Shown: positions 18,836 to 27,226, counted from the stretch's first letter. The stretch: DNA of 64,000 bases from Bacillus shivajii (GCF_020519665.1 NZ_CP084703.1:2976001-3040000), one strand, 5' to 3'. Translations and numbers: made by a program. Notes: generated by a model from the sequence alone, not told the origin.

Positions 18836-19657
18836 CTATTTCAGTGTTTCAATCCAATCGGTAATTCTGTTTACTTGTGTTAAACGTTCATGTTCTGTTT
18901 GATGTGGGTGTTCAGAAATATAAACAGCTTTCATCCCTTTTAACAATGCGGGGGCAATTTCATTGATAAAGTTATCGCCAACTGAAACCATCTCTTCTTT
19001 TTCCACATCATATTGTTTTTGCAATTCAGTAAATAAACCGTCTGTTTGTGTAGGTTTTTGTGCGGAAGTAATGATGTGTTCAAAAACATTTTCTAGGTTT
19101 AACTCCTTTAAAAGTCTACCAACATCTTCACGGTCACTGTTTGTCATTAGAACAATCGATGCAGATTTCTTTAATTGTATTAAAAATTCCCTTAATCCTA
19201 AAATTGGTTCAAGTTTGAATTCATCACTTACCATATATTCTTTCGTTTCGTGATACCTCGGTTGACAATCATCCACACCGTGATGCTTAGCACATGCAAA
19301 CGGAAGCCACCAACCGTCTCCAATGGCTACAAGGTTTTCAAAATCAAATGTTAGCTGTTCTTTCCCATACATTCTTTCCACTTCATCTACTTTATTCCCT
19401 TTCCAATCATGAGCTTCAACAACTGTTAATGTCATCGGGTCAACCGTAACTGCTAAATCTCTATTAACATCATAAGCTTTCCCTATCTTTACAGGATGTT
19501 TACCATCTTTCATGTTTTCGTAATCAGACCAAAATTGACCATGCTTTTCTTTAGGAACATCATTTAATAAACGGTTTGCATAAAAATCAAAGTGATCAGT
19601 TCCTTCGTATAAGGTGCCATCTAAGTCAAAAATGTATAAATTCCCTTGCAAAATCAT
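18836..19657 (-). CDS. HAD superfamily hydrolase
   Basis: A 273-residue protein with HAD motif I FDLDGTLYEG near the N-terminus, motif II LMTNSD (~170), a lysine in the QKPTQ segment for motif III, and motif IV SVGDNFINEI. The cap insertion of ~110 residues between motifs I and II, with EAHDWKGN and HETKEY, is unusual for simple phosphoglycolate-type members. The substrate is unknown. The ATG follows AAAGGAAG. First gene of an operon with the EAL and chemoreceptor genes. Confidence 0.85.
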   Translation of the reverse strand: MILQGNLYIFDLDGTLYEGTDHFDFYANRLLNDVPKEKHGQFWSDYENMKDGKHPVKIGKAYDVNRDLAVTVDPMTLTVVEAHDWKGNKVDEVERMYGKEQLTFDFENLVAIGDGWWLPFACAKHHGVDDCQPRYHETKEYMVSDEFKLEPILGLREFLIQLKKSASIVLMTNSDREDVGRLLKELNLENVFEHIITSAQKPTQTDGLFTELQKQYDVEKEEMVSVGDNFINEIAPALLKGMKAVYISEHPHQTEHERLTQVNRITDWIETLK

Positions 19658-19949
19658 TCACTTCCTTTAAGTATTTTAGTTACCTAAGCAATCATCTAAT
19701 AAATATCACTACTTAAAGTAAGCGTAATATAAAGCTAACATCCCTTCAAGTAGAAGTTCTCTACGTAAATAAATAAAAAAACATTCGACATAAAACTAAT
19801 TCCACAATTTTTCTCAATCAATTAGATAAGCGTACTATGTCAAATACTTTTTTTAGATTTTTGTTTATACCAAATAAACCCGTCTTAATAATTGGTGATA
19901 ATTGGTAATAAGAAAGCGACTGACAAAGAACCCTATGAAAGTTAACCAC

Positions 19950-20158
19950 TACTTCTCAAGTCTGAAGTCGTTATCCTCGTGTTCAATACTGTAGGGATGC
20001 ATTCTGGCATAAGTACAATCTTTTGATTTCATTAACGTACAATTCGCATTTACAGGACGAGGTGGATATTGCTTAACTTCGAGGTCTGAATGCCTCTAGA
20101 ATTTTGATCCGATCTCACCTCGACCTCAGAAGCAGTGGTAACTTTATTTGTTTTTTAA
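19950..20158 (-). ncRNA. Candidate bridge RNA region of the IS110 element
   Basis: About 210 non-coding bases follow the transposase inside the element. Several stems can form on the minus strand: GAGGTC with GACCTC, and CGAGGTG with CACCTCG, in an interleaved order. IS110-family elements encode a structured RNA that guides recombination, located 3' of the transposase in the IS1111 group. The location and structure fit; the guide loops were not resolved. Confidence 0.45.
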
Positions 20159-21562
20159 TTATGCAGCTGATAAAGTTTTATGACTTGTGTTAGTTGTACT
20201 TATCAGACAGTTGTATGATAGTTTTTTATTGATTTCTTCTAAGATTTCATATGGTGTTACTTTCGAAATAAATGGCCTTTTATCACGAAGCATCGCAAAG
20301 GCAATTTTAATAAACTTGTTCCCTAAGGCAATAAAAACTTTACGAGCGTGTTTTCCTTTTTCTTTTAATCTCGCTACAAATGGTTGTAGATCTTTATTGT
20401 GCATAGATAGGCAACGACCAAGGTTATAAATGATATAACGAAGGTGAGGATTTCCTTGCTTCGAAATGCGCCCAAAATACCCTTTTCCACCACCTGATTG
20501 TTTCATGATAGGATTAGTTCCAGCTTTTTTAATGATTTGTCCAGGGTTCTCGTATTGAGAAATATCACCTATTTCGCTATAAAGTTCTGCAGCGGTGACC
20601 ACGCCGATACCACGAGTAGACAGAAGGAGCTTGCCCTCCGTTTGAAGAAGGAGTGTTTCAATCTCTTGTCCAAATGAACGGATATTTTTGTTTACCCTTT
20701 CTAGATCTTCCAGCTTAGTTTTAAGTACAACTAGTTCTGGTCTAAGCTCTGCAAGCGAGCGAGAAAGGGCCTGGTTTGCCACATACAAGAGCTTTTCAAT
20801 TGTACTCTTACGCAATTTCAAATTGTGTTCCTTAGAAAGCCTTAGAAGCCCTACTTCTCCTAGCTCAAGGATATAAGAAGGATGTGGAAAATGACTCATG
20901 AAGAAGAGGGAAGACTTCCCCCAAAAGTCGCTAAAAACTTTAACTTTTTTCCGTTTGTTTCCTTCTTGGACGGCATAGCCTTGAAATTCACGCCAAATGT
21001 GATCCATTAACACCCGGATCTCCATTTGAAGAGAAGAGCGCTTTCTGATTTCTTGTCTCCTCACTCTTGTGAAGGTAAGAAGTTGACGCTGGATACCTTC
21101 TGCCAAAGTAAATTCAGTGCCTTTATTATTCTTAATACAGTGGGCAAGGGCTACGAGGTCTATATCATCTGTCTTACACCAATTCAGTGCGCTAGCACGC
21201 TCCTCGAAGGTAGTATAAGCATTGAATATTTTAACACCAAATCCTTTATAGCCAAGCTCACGGACAATATCCTCATAGTAATGTCCAGTAGCTTCAACAC
21301 CAAGGAAAATTCTTTGAGCGTCATTGTTCGTAATCGCATTATTAATCTTTGAACATAAGTAAGATATTCCATCTGTATTGACAGAAAAGAAAAATGGTTT
21401 CTCAATAACATCGCCAAAGTAGTTGCATATCAAGGCCTTTTGATGAAGTTTCGCTGCATCAATAGAGACGATGAGTACTTTTTCTAAGTCCACTCCTCTC
21501 AATTGATCTCGAAATAAACTTCCTTTTTTGCCTTGAATATGATAACTTTTACTAGTCCCCAT
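20159..21562 (-). CDS. IS110-family DEDD transposase
   Basis: A 467-residue recombinase. The N-terminal RuvC-like DEDD domain shows VSIDAAKLHQKA (first Asp), GVEATGHYYED (Glu) and KTDDIDLVALA (Asp pair). The C-terminal Transposase_20 half has STRGIGVVTAAELYSEIGD, AGTNPIMKQSGG and the serine-containing KQGNPHLRYIIYNL region. It appears full length, with no frameshift, so the element may be active. Confidence 0.93.
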   Translation of the reverse strand: MGTSKSYHIQGKKGSLFRDQLRGVDLEKVLIVSIDAAKLHQKALICNYFGDVIEKPFFFSVNTDGISYLCSKINNAITNNDAQRIFLGVEATGHYYEDIVRELGYKGFGVKIFNAYTTFEERASALNWCKTDDIDLVALAHCIKNNKGTEFTLAEGIQRQLLTFTRVRRQEIRKRSSLQMEIRVLMDHIWREFQGYAVQEGNKRKKVKVFSDFWGKSSLFFMSHFPHPSYILELGEVGLLRLSKEHNLKLRKSTIEKLLYVANQALSRSLAELRPELVVLKTKLEDLERVNKNIRSFGQEIETLLLQTEGKLLLSTRGIGVVTAAELYSEIGDISQYENPGQIIKKAGTNPIMKQSGGGKGYFGRISKQGNPHLRYIIYNLGRCLSMHNKDLQPFVARLKEKGKHARKVFIALGNKFIKIAFAMLRDKRPFISKVTPYEILEEINKKLSYNCLISTTNTSHKTLSAA

Positions 21563-21766
21563 ATGACTTCAACCTCCATTTTTGTGAGTGGGTGATGAGA
21601 TTGAGTTCCTTGTCAGGTACTTTAATCTTACTTGAAGTCGCTGGGGATTTTTTATGTTTTTTATTGGTAATTACATTATTTCATACACCAGAAATTATTT
21701 TAATATGACTACATTAAGAGATATAAATATTAATATTTCATAATCTCTGTAAATTAATTTCGAATT

Positions 21767-21829
21767 TTGTAAATCTTTTGTAAGGATATCATTAATATTC
21801 TAGTATTCCTCATATTCGTGTTATATAAT
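21767..21829 (+). promoter_or_regulatory. Promoter of phnD operon with PhoP-box-like repeats
   Basis: A TATAAT box at 21824-21829 has no good -35 partner, suggesting an activated promoter. Upstream, TTGTAA at 21767-21772 and again at 21778-21783 (TTACAA on the minus strand) are separated by 5 bases, the spacing of PhoP-box direct repeats. PhoP control would fit a phosphate- or phosphonate-type importer but is inference. Confidence 0.4.
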
Positions 21830-21873
21830 CAATGTTGTATGACATATTACATTTAAAAGTGAGGGGTTAAAAC

Positions 21874-22824
21874 ATGAAAAAATTGATGACAACTTTATTC
21901 TCTTCTGTTCTTGCACTATCACTAGTAGCGTGTGGCTCAGATGAAGAAGAAACAACAGGCGGTCAAGACGATACAGGAAGTGACGACCAAACGGAAGAAT
22001 CAACAGATCTTCCTGATGAGATCGTTATGGGATTTGTACCATCAACTGACTCTGACCAAATTGCATCTACAGTTGAGCCATTAGCAGAGCGCTTATCAGA
22101 AGAAATCGGTATTCCTGTAGATGGACGAGTTATGACAAATTACTCAGCACTCGTAGAAGCAATGGGAAGTGGCCAAGTACATGTTGGATTCATTCCAGCT
22201 TTTGGTTATGTTTTAGCAAACGAGCGTCATGATATTGAAGTTATTCTTAAATCAATTCGCCACGGAGACGATAGCTATAGAGCGCAATATTCCGTGCGTG
22301 CTGACTCTGGGATTGAAAATTTAGAAGACTTAGAAGGAAAAGTATGGGCCTTCCCTGATGTTGCTTCTACTAGTGGATATCTTTTCCCAGCAACACAAAT
22401 TCGTGACATGTTCGGTATGACTGAAGATGAGTTCTTCGGTGACTTACTTGAAACTGGTTCTCACGACAATGCTTTAATCACTGTTCTAGAAGGAAATGCA
22501 GACGTTGCGACGACATTTGAAGACGCACGTGAAACAATTGAAGATGACTACCCTGAAGTGTATGACGAAAGTAACGGGTTAGTTCAATTAGACTTTACAG
22601 CAGCAATTCCAAATGACACGATTTCCGTCATTCATAGTTTACCAGCTGACTTTGTTGAAGATATTCGCCAAGCATTTTTAGCTTTTAACGACGATGAAGA
22701 AATGATTGATATTATGCAGACAGTATACCGCTGGGATGGTATTGCAGAAGCTGAAGATAGCGAGTATGACATTGTTCGTGAAGCGTATTCAAACTTCGCA
22801 GACGAAGTAGACCCGCTTGAATAG
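21874..22824 (+). CDS. phnD: Phosphonate/phosphate ABC transporter substrate-binding lipoprotein (PhnD family)
   Basis: A 316-residue lipoprotein: signal peptide with lipobox SLVAC, then an acidic, low-complexity linker, then a PhnD-type periplasmic-binding domain. GFVPSTDSDQIASTVEPLAERLSEEIGIPV and the GSGQVHVGFIPAFGYVLA loop are characteristic of the family, which binds phosphonate, phosphite or phosphate. First gene of a four-gene importer. No C-P lyase genes follow, so the imported compound cannot be fixed. Confidence 0.9.
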   Translation: MKKLMTTLFSSVLALSLVACGSDEEETTGGQDDTGSDDQTEESTDLPDEIVMGFVPSTDSDQIASTVEPLAERLSEEIGIPVDGRVMTNYSALVEAMGSGQVHVGFIPAFGYVLANERHDIEVILKSIRHGDDSYRAQYSVRADSGIENLEDLEGKVWAFPDVASTSGYLFPATQIRDMFGMTEDEFFGDLLETGSHDNALITVLEGNADVATTFEDARETIEDDYPEVYDESNGLVQLDFTAAIPNDTISVIHSLPADFVEDIRQAFLAFNDDEEMIDIMQTVYRWDGIAEAEDSEYDIVREAYSNFADEVDPLE

Positions 22825-22856
22825 TAGTCAAATTACTAGATTGACAGATTAGATAC

Positions 22857-22882
22857 AAGAGGAGGAGATTTCTTCTCCTCTT
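22857..22882 (+). terminator. Partial terminator between phnD and phnC
   Basis: AAGAGGAG (22857-22864) pairs with CTCCTCTT (22875-22882), followed by a weak T-tract. Such a leaky hairpin after the binding-protein gene would make more PhnD than transporter. Confidence 0.6.
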
Positions 22883-22941
22883 TATCTCTATTTATTTGAA
22901 GAAGCATCTCTTTTCTACATACGATTACAGGGGGCAAGAAC

Positions 22942-23727
22942 ATGATTGAATTTAAGGATGTATCACTTGTTTATCCAAATGGAACGCAAGGGTTAAAGAA
23001 TGTTAACTTAAATATTAAACAAGGTGAATTTGTCGTCATAGTCGGACTTTCAGGTGCCGGAAAATCGACTTTGATTCGTAGTGTTAACCGCATGGTGACG
23101 CCGACCGACGGAGAATTAATCATCGATGGAGAAAATATATTATCTCATAAAGGGAAGAAGCTTCGTGAACTTCGCACGAAAGTAGGTATGATCTTTCAAA
23201 ACTACAACCTTGTTAAACGCTCCAGCGTGATGAAAAATGTTATCGCCGGCCGACTTGGCCATACGGGTACATTACGAAGTGTGTTGAATTTGTACAGTAA
23301 GGAAGATTTATCACTTGCTTACCAATCATTAAATCGTGTAAATATTGGTGAGAAAGTCCACGCACGTGCCGATGAGTTAAGTGGTGGACAACAGCAGCGT
23401 GTTAGTATTGCTCGTGTGCTCACACAGCAACCGAAAATTATCCTAGCAGACGAGCCTGTAGCAAGCCTTGACCCACCAACTTCTCACCAAGTCATGACAT
23501 ATTTGCGTAAAGTCAATAAAGAAGATAACATTACGACAATTGTTAACCTTCACTTTATTGATATGGCTATGGAATATGCAGATCGTATTATAGGTATGAG
23601 AAACGGTGAAGTTGTCTTTGACGGTGATGCAAAAACTGTAACAGAAAAGACTTTTGAAGAAATATACGGACGAAAAATTCGTGAGGAAGACATGGTAGGA
23701 GGAGATGAGGATGAAGCCAGCAGTTAA
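22942..23727 (+). CDS. phnC: Phosphonate-type ABC transporter ATP-binding protein
   Basis: A 261-residue ATPase with Walker A GLSGAGKST, Q-loop FQNYNL, signature LSGGQQQRVSIA, Walker B ILADEPVASLDP and the switch histidine in VNLHFIDMA. Length and sequence match PhnC. The ATG follows GGGGGC. It overlaps the start of the first permease gene. Confidence 0.93.
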   Translation: MIEFKDVSLVYPNGTQGLKNVNLNIKQGEFVVIVGLSGAGKSTLIRSVNRMVTPTDGELIIDGENILSHKGKKLRELRTKVGMIFQNYNLVKRSSVMKNVIAGRLGHTGTLRSVLNLYSKEDLSLAYQSLNRVNIGEKVHARADELSGGQQQRVSIARVLTQQPKIILADEPVASLDPPTSHQVMTYLRKVNKEDNITTIVNLHFIDMAMEYADRIIGMRNGEVVFDGDAKTVTEKTFEEIYGRKIREEDMVGGDEDEASS

Positions 23728-24532
23728 GACTTCTGAAAACCCTAATATTACCACACCTCCAGGTCTTCGAGCGCAAAAAACGAAATGGAAACTAGCTTTT
23801 GTTTTTATCGTTGTCGTCGGATTTTATATCACCTCTACGCTATATACACAAGCCTCACCAAAGGCGTTATGGGACGGGCTTCCTAGTGTATGGAGAATGG
23901 TTACGGAACTATTTCCACCTAACTGGGGATATGCAACAGAAGCTTGGGGGCGTTTAGCAGAAACGATTCAAATGGCGATCATCGCAACAACGGTCGCAGG
24001 TATTTTATGTATTCCGATTAGTTTGATGGCATCATCAAACATAGCACCGAATAAGTACGTTTATAACTTCACGAAACAATTTATGAATATATTACGTACG
24101 ATTCCTGATTTATTGCTTGCAGTTATTTTTGTTGGAATTTTCGGTATTGGCGTATTTTCCGGTATTATGGCCTTAATTATTTTTTCACTTGGCATACTTG
24201 CAAAACTCTTAGCAGAAACGATCGAAGCAATTGATAAAAACCCCCTTGAAGCAATTAGAGCATCAGGAGGGAATACACTACAAGTCATTGTTTACGGTGT
24301 TATGCCGCAAATCTTACCACAATATACATCATTTACACTTTATGTGTTTGAAATTAACGTCCGTGCATCCCTTGTTCTCGGATTCGTAGGAGCTGGAGGC
24401 ATCGGACAGCTGTTGCAACGATCGATCAGCTTTTTCCAATACGGAAATGCAATGATGATCATCGTGATTATTTTCGTCGCTGTTGTGATTATTGAATATA
24501 TCAGCGGGAAAATCAGGGAGGAGATTTTATAA
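23711..24532 (+). CDS. phnE: Phosphonate-type ABC permease, first copy
   Basis: A 273-residue permease with about six membrane helices. The cytoplasmic coupling loop EAIDKNPLEAIRASGGNTLQVIVYGVMPQ is the EAA motif of PhnE. The ATG at 23711 is preferred over that at 23705 because AGGAGG ends only one base before the latter. It overlaps phnC by 17 bases and shares one base with the next permease gene. Confidence 0.92.
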   Translation: MKPAVKTSENPNITTPPGLRAQKTKWKLAFVFIVVVGFYITSTLYTQASPKALWDGLPSVWRMVTELFPPNWGYATEAWGRLAETIQMAIIATTVAGILCIPISLMASSNIAPNKYVYNFTKQFMNILRTIPDLLLAVIFVGIFGIGVFSGIMALIIFSLGILAKLLAETIEAIDKNPLEAIRASGGNTLQVIVYGVMPQILPQYTSFTLYVFEINVRASLVLGFVGAGGIGQLLQRSISFFQYGNAMMIIVIIFVAVVIIEYISGKIREEIL

Positions 24533-25350
24533 TGGCACAGGTACAAACAGAAACACTTATCCTGCCTCCTAAAAAGAAACGTCCTCTGAAAAAAACTATA
24601 CGTAACTGGGCCGTTGTCCTAGTTTTAATTGCAATTTATGCTTGGACTTTTTCTAACATCGGGATTGATTGGAGCCGTATTTTCAGTGAACAGACGGTAC
24701 GAAATGTTAGTCGTGTCATCCCGCAGCTCTTCTCACCTGATTGGTCAGTTTCCGGTGAAGCATTCGTTCTCATGGTCGAAACACTTGCAATGGCCTATAC
24801 AGGGACATTGCTCGCTGCGATATTAGCCATTCCATTTGGATTCTTTGCTGCAAAAAATATGATCAACAGTAAAATAATCAATACAGCTTCTAAATGGGCA
24901 TTAGATGCCATTCGTGCATTTCCAGAAATCATGCTTGCCTTAATTTTCGTTGCTGCTGTTGGACCATCTGCATTTGCCGGGGTCCTTGCTATTGCCATCG
25001 GATCAATTGGAATGCTTGGTAAACTTTATTCTGAAGTTATTGAATCAATCGATATGAACATCGTTGAAACATTAGAAGCAAACGGCGCAAACAAAACACA
25101 AATTTTATTTTATGGGATTATTCCACAAGTCATTCCTGAATTCTTATCTTACGCAATATACCGTTACGAAATTGATGTAAGATCATCAACGATTCTTGGT
25201 CTCGTTGGTGCCGGAGGAATCGGTATGATGATTCAAATTTCAACAATGAATCGTAATTGGGATGAAGTAGGTATGGCATTAATTATTATTATCCTAGTCG
25301 TTACATTCATTGATTATTTAAGTGCCTACATTCGAAAGCGAATTGTATAA
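24532..25350 (+). CDS. phnE: Phosphonate-type ABC permease, second copy
   Basis: A 272-residue permease, a diverged paralogue of the preceding gene. Its EAA loop reads ESIDMNIVETLEANGANKTQILFYGIIPQ, and LVGAGGIGMMIQ near the end matches the first copy's FVGAGGIGQLLQ. The two probably form a heterodimeric channel. The stop is followed by a perfect terminator. Confidence 0.92.
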   Translation: MAQVQTETLILPPKKKRPLKKTIRNWAVVLVLIAIYAWTFSNIGIDWSRIFSEQTVRNVSRVIPQLFSPDWSVSGEAFVLMVETLAMAYTGTLLAAILAIPFGFFAAKNMINSKIINTASKWALDAIRAFPEIMLALIFVAAVGPSAFAGVLAIAIGSIGMLGKLYSEVIESIDMNIVETLEANGANKTQILFYGIIPQVIPEFLSYAIYRYEIDVRSSTILGLVGAGGIGMMIQISTMNRNWDEVGMALIIIILVVTFIDYLSAYIRKRIV

Positions 25351-25357
25351 AAGAAAA

Positions 25358-25405
25358 GCGGATAACTTGTAAGTGCTTGGCACTTACAAGTTATCCGCCT
25401 TTTGT
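25358..25405. terminator. Strong terminator of the phn operon
   Basis: A perfect 19-bp stem, GCGGATAACTTGTAAGTGC against its complement at 25380-25398, with a 3-base loop and a following CTTTTTG. Confidence 0.95.
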
Positions 25406-25454
25406 TTGTTTAGGAAGTTACAGAATAGGTGCTTGTGGATAAATTTTCATTTAG

Positions 25455-25635
25455 TTGTTACGTCTAGCTCCAGCGACGAGCGTTACTTCTCAGAGGTACT
25501 TCGAGTTGTCTCGACGGATACACTACAACGCTTCGCTAGTAGAGGAAGAGGCAGCGCGCTTGCTCCTGCGATTACTCGTCGCAAAAGTGTCGCTCGTGTA
25601 CAAGGCGCTTGCGCTTTTGTTCTTACTTTTTAACT
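25455..25635. repeat. Degenerate intergenic repeat
   Basis: Contains CTCCTGCGATTACTCGTCGCA, shared with the elements at 8131 and 54642, and several GCGACGAG/CGCTTCGCT-like pieces. No terminal repeat is visible. The short frames across it are not genes. Confidence 0.45.
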
Positions 25636-25739
25636 AGTTTTTTCGCTAAACGAACCCTTTCCCTTGCGGCAGTCTGATTAAACGAAAAATCGGTATGAAT
25701 ATCATTTTCATCTCCTCCTTCATAAGTATTTGGTTTGAT

Positions 25740-25889
25740 TTAAAAAATTCTAATTTGCTCTGCTTGCTTTGCTTGCATTTGTAACTGATGTTCTCTCTTC
25801 ATTTGTTCATGTTGAGCATGACAAACATCTTCATTTGTCATCTTTCTTTTTGTTACTGTGATTGTTACAAATAGTAAGTTGATTACCAT
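25740..25889 (-). CDS. YrzI-like small protein, copy 1
   Basis: A 49-residue protein beginning MVINLLFVTITVTKRK, with a hydrophobic N-terminus, then a charged helical tail rich in Q, K and E. The pattern recalls the short YrzI family of bacilli, whose function is unknown. The ATG at 25889 follows AGGAGGTGA. A paralogue lies 39 bases upstream on the same strand. Confidence 0.7.
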   Translation of the reverse strand: MVINLLFVTITVTKRKMTNEDVCHAQHEQMKREHQLQMQAKQAEQIRIF

Positions 25890-25928
25890 AAATCTCACCT
25901 CCTGTTTTTCATTTGATTTCACTTATCA

Positions 25929-26075
25929 TTAAATAAATCTCTGATATTCAGCATGTTTGGCTTTCATATCGTTTTTTAACTTCTGACTATACTCACGACG
26001 CTGTTCTTTCTTCATATCGTCAGCATTAAATTCACGTTTTTTAATCGTAATTGTTAAGAAAAATAAATGAACCAT
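25929..26075 (-). CDS. YrzI-like small protein, copy 2
   Basis: A 48-residue protein beginning MVHLFFLTITIKKREF, aligned over its length with the downstream copy (shared TIT(V/I)xKR core and a basic, glutamine-rich tail). The ATG at 26075 follows AAGGAGGTGATTT; another ATG lies just before it at 26078. The two probably share a transcript. Confidence 0.7.
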   Translation of the reverse strand: MVHLFFLTITIKKREFNADDMKKEQRREYSQKLKNDMKAKHAEYQRFI

Positions 26076-26170
26076 CATTATAAATCACCTCCTTCATCAT
26101 AAATGTCGCTCTTCCAAGAGAAACCCTTCCCATCCATTCATTTCACTCCATTTCTATTCTTTTATGAAAA

Positions 26171-26198
26171 ACCAATGCTCTTATAAGATTGGTTTATC
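26171..26198 (-). terminator. Leader hairpin upstream of the YrzI pair
   Basis: On the minus strand AACCAAT pairs with ATTGGTT and is followed by TTTTC, ~100 bases before the first YrzI-like start. It may be an attenuator. Confidence 0.4.
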
Positions 26199-26257
26199 TA
26201 CTTTAGGCTACTTCAGGTTAGCTTCAGTGTTAAAATTTCCACTTTCCTTTAGAGCAA

Positions 26258-26287
26258 TAAAAAACACAGGCCAATGATGACCTGTGT
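26258..26287 (-). terminator. Hairpin terminator
   Basis: ACACAGG pairs with CCTGTGT across a short loop, followed on the minus strand by TTTTTTA. Confidence 0.6.
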
Positions 26288-26309
26288 ACAGACGTAACAA
26301 CATACATTA

Positions 26310-26337
26310 TTCACACACTCTTTAAAGAGTGTGTGAA
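26310..26337. other. Perfect 28-base palindrome
   Basis: TTCACACACTCTTT is followed at once by its exact complement, with no loop bases. It could be a protein-binding site or a cruciform. It lies between two similar terminators. Confidence 0.5.
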
Positions 26338-26388
26338 ATAAACTTAGATTTAACGTATTTATGCTAAATACCTAAATCTATAGAAACA

Positions 26389-26421
26389 TAAAAAATGCAC
26401 AGGTCAAACTCTAACCTGCGC
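26389..26421 (-). terminator. Terminator of the 24-codon unit
   Basis: GCGCAGGT (minus) pairs with ACCTGTGC with one mismatch, followed by ATTTTTT. Confidence 0.65.
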
Positions 26422-26462
26422 AAGGATTGTTATTAAAAAAGGAAAGACAAAAAAAGAATATG

Positions 26463-26537
26463 CTACGATCCTATGCGGAGGCTAGCGACTGAACAATATT
26501 TAATTGTTAAATGTTTTGATCTCATTTTGATTTCCAT
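26463..26537 (-). CDS. Putative 24-residue peptide
   Basis: Translates as MEIKMRSKHLTIKYCSVASL plus RIGS, basic with one cysteine. An AGGAGG lies 11 bases upstream of the ATG. A competing 14-codon frame begins with GTG at 26544, only four bases from the same AGGAGG. Together with the promoter and terminator this makes a compact transcription unit. It could be a peptide, a leader peptide or an artefact of an sRNA gene. Confidence 0.35.
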   Translation of the reverse strand: MEIKMRSKHLTIKYCSVASLRIGS

Positions 26538-26570
26538 TGTTCACGTGCCTCCTTTCCAAAATTTTCATTT

Positions 26571-26610
26571 TACAATAGTTATTGTACTCTCTAACTTCGT
26601 GTTTTGTAAA
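26571..26610 (-). promoter_or_regulatory. Promoter with dyad operator
   Basis: TTTACA (26605-26610) and TACAAT (26581-26586) are 18 bases apart on the minus strand. A perfect dyad, TACAATA-GT-TATTGTA at 26571-26586, covers the -10 box and start point, suggesting repression. Confidence 0.5.
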
Positions 26611-26656
26611 GGGTTTTTTTGACGATATTGTTTCTTTTTTCCAAATAACTTGTATT

Positions 26657-26731
26657 TGAATTGATTTCATAATTCAAAATATGATGCCAAATTCCGAATG
26701 ATGATCGTGAAGTTCACTTCAGAGGGACGCT
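26657..26731. repeat. Truncated MITE-like element
   Basis: TGAATTGATTTCATAA followed by TCAAAATATGATGC, AAATTCCGAATGATG and GTTCACTTCAGAGGGACGCT matches the first ~75 bases of the elements at 8131 and 54642. The rest is missing. Confidence 0.65.
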
Positions 26732-26857
26732 CAAAGAATACTATGATTACTACGAATGGTTGGTTTTACTAACTCCTAATTTTTTCACGAGCATATCATT
26801 CCCTCTTTAAACAAAATAAAAAAGCCACGATTCCAATAAAGGAACGCAGCCACTTGA

Positions 26858-27226
26858 TTAACCTATAACAAAATAACCGAAATATAAAACAACAAAAACA
26901 GCTACAACAAACTGAATCCAAAAGAGCCATTTACTGTTACCTTCTAAGGTCCCTTTTGCCATACGATTCGTAATCATTTCCATGACATAAATTAACCAGA
27001 ACGCTAAAATACCTTTTATTACAGCTAACAAGCTCATATGTATGAAAATTAATACGATCCCTGTAATGAGGACAAGTACATAAAACAAACGTAACGTCAT
27101 TTGCATAATTTTACTAAGTTTTGCTTTACCTACACGTAAAAAGGTTACCGTCAATGCAAAAAGAATCAACGTAATAAACCAAAAGAGTGTGTGGGTATGT
27201 AAAAAGGCAAAATAATGCTCAGCCAT
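26858..27226 (-). CDS. yisL: YisL family membrane protein (DUF1516)
   Basis: A 122-residue protein with four membrane helices and few charged residues. FLHTHTLFWFITLILF, LRLFYVLVLITG and KGILAFWLIYVMEMI follow the YisL pattern. The function is unknown. The ATG follows AAAGGAGA. Between its end and 26740 there is no gene. Confidence 0.8.
   Translation of the reverse strand: MAEHYFAFLHTHTLFWFITLILFALTVTFLRVGKAKLSKIMQMTLRLFYVLVLITGIVLIFIHMSLLAVIKGILAFWLIYVMEMITNRMAKGTLEGNSKWLFWIQFVVAVFVVLYFGYFVIG

Larger units (their letters stand above)
19945..21650 (-). mobile_element. IS110-family insertion sequence (IS1111-like layout)
   Basis: One DEDD transposase gene with ~85 non-coding bases before it and ~210 after it. 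Imperfect subterminal inverted repeats are visible: ACTTGAAGTCG near the start end (21630-21640) and ACTTCTCAAGTC at 19950-19962 at the far end. Boundaries are estimates, since this family makes no reliable target duplications. It lies in the gap upstream of the PhnD operon. Confidence 0.75.

Noticed and set aside
25373-25637. Two overlapping ~60-86 codon genes
   Set aside because: They read through the degenerate repeat; composition is that of the repeat, and no binding sites exist.
25646-25711. Third YrzI-like peptide
   Set aside because: A good ribosome site exists, but the frame stops after about ten codons.
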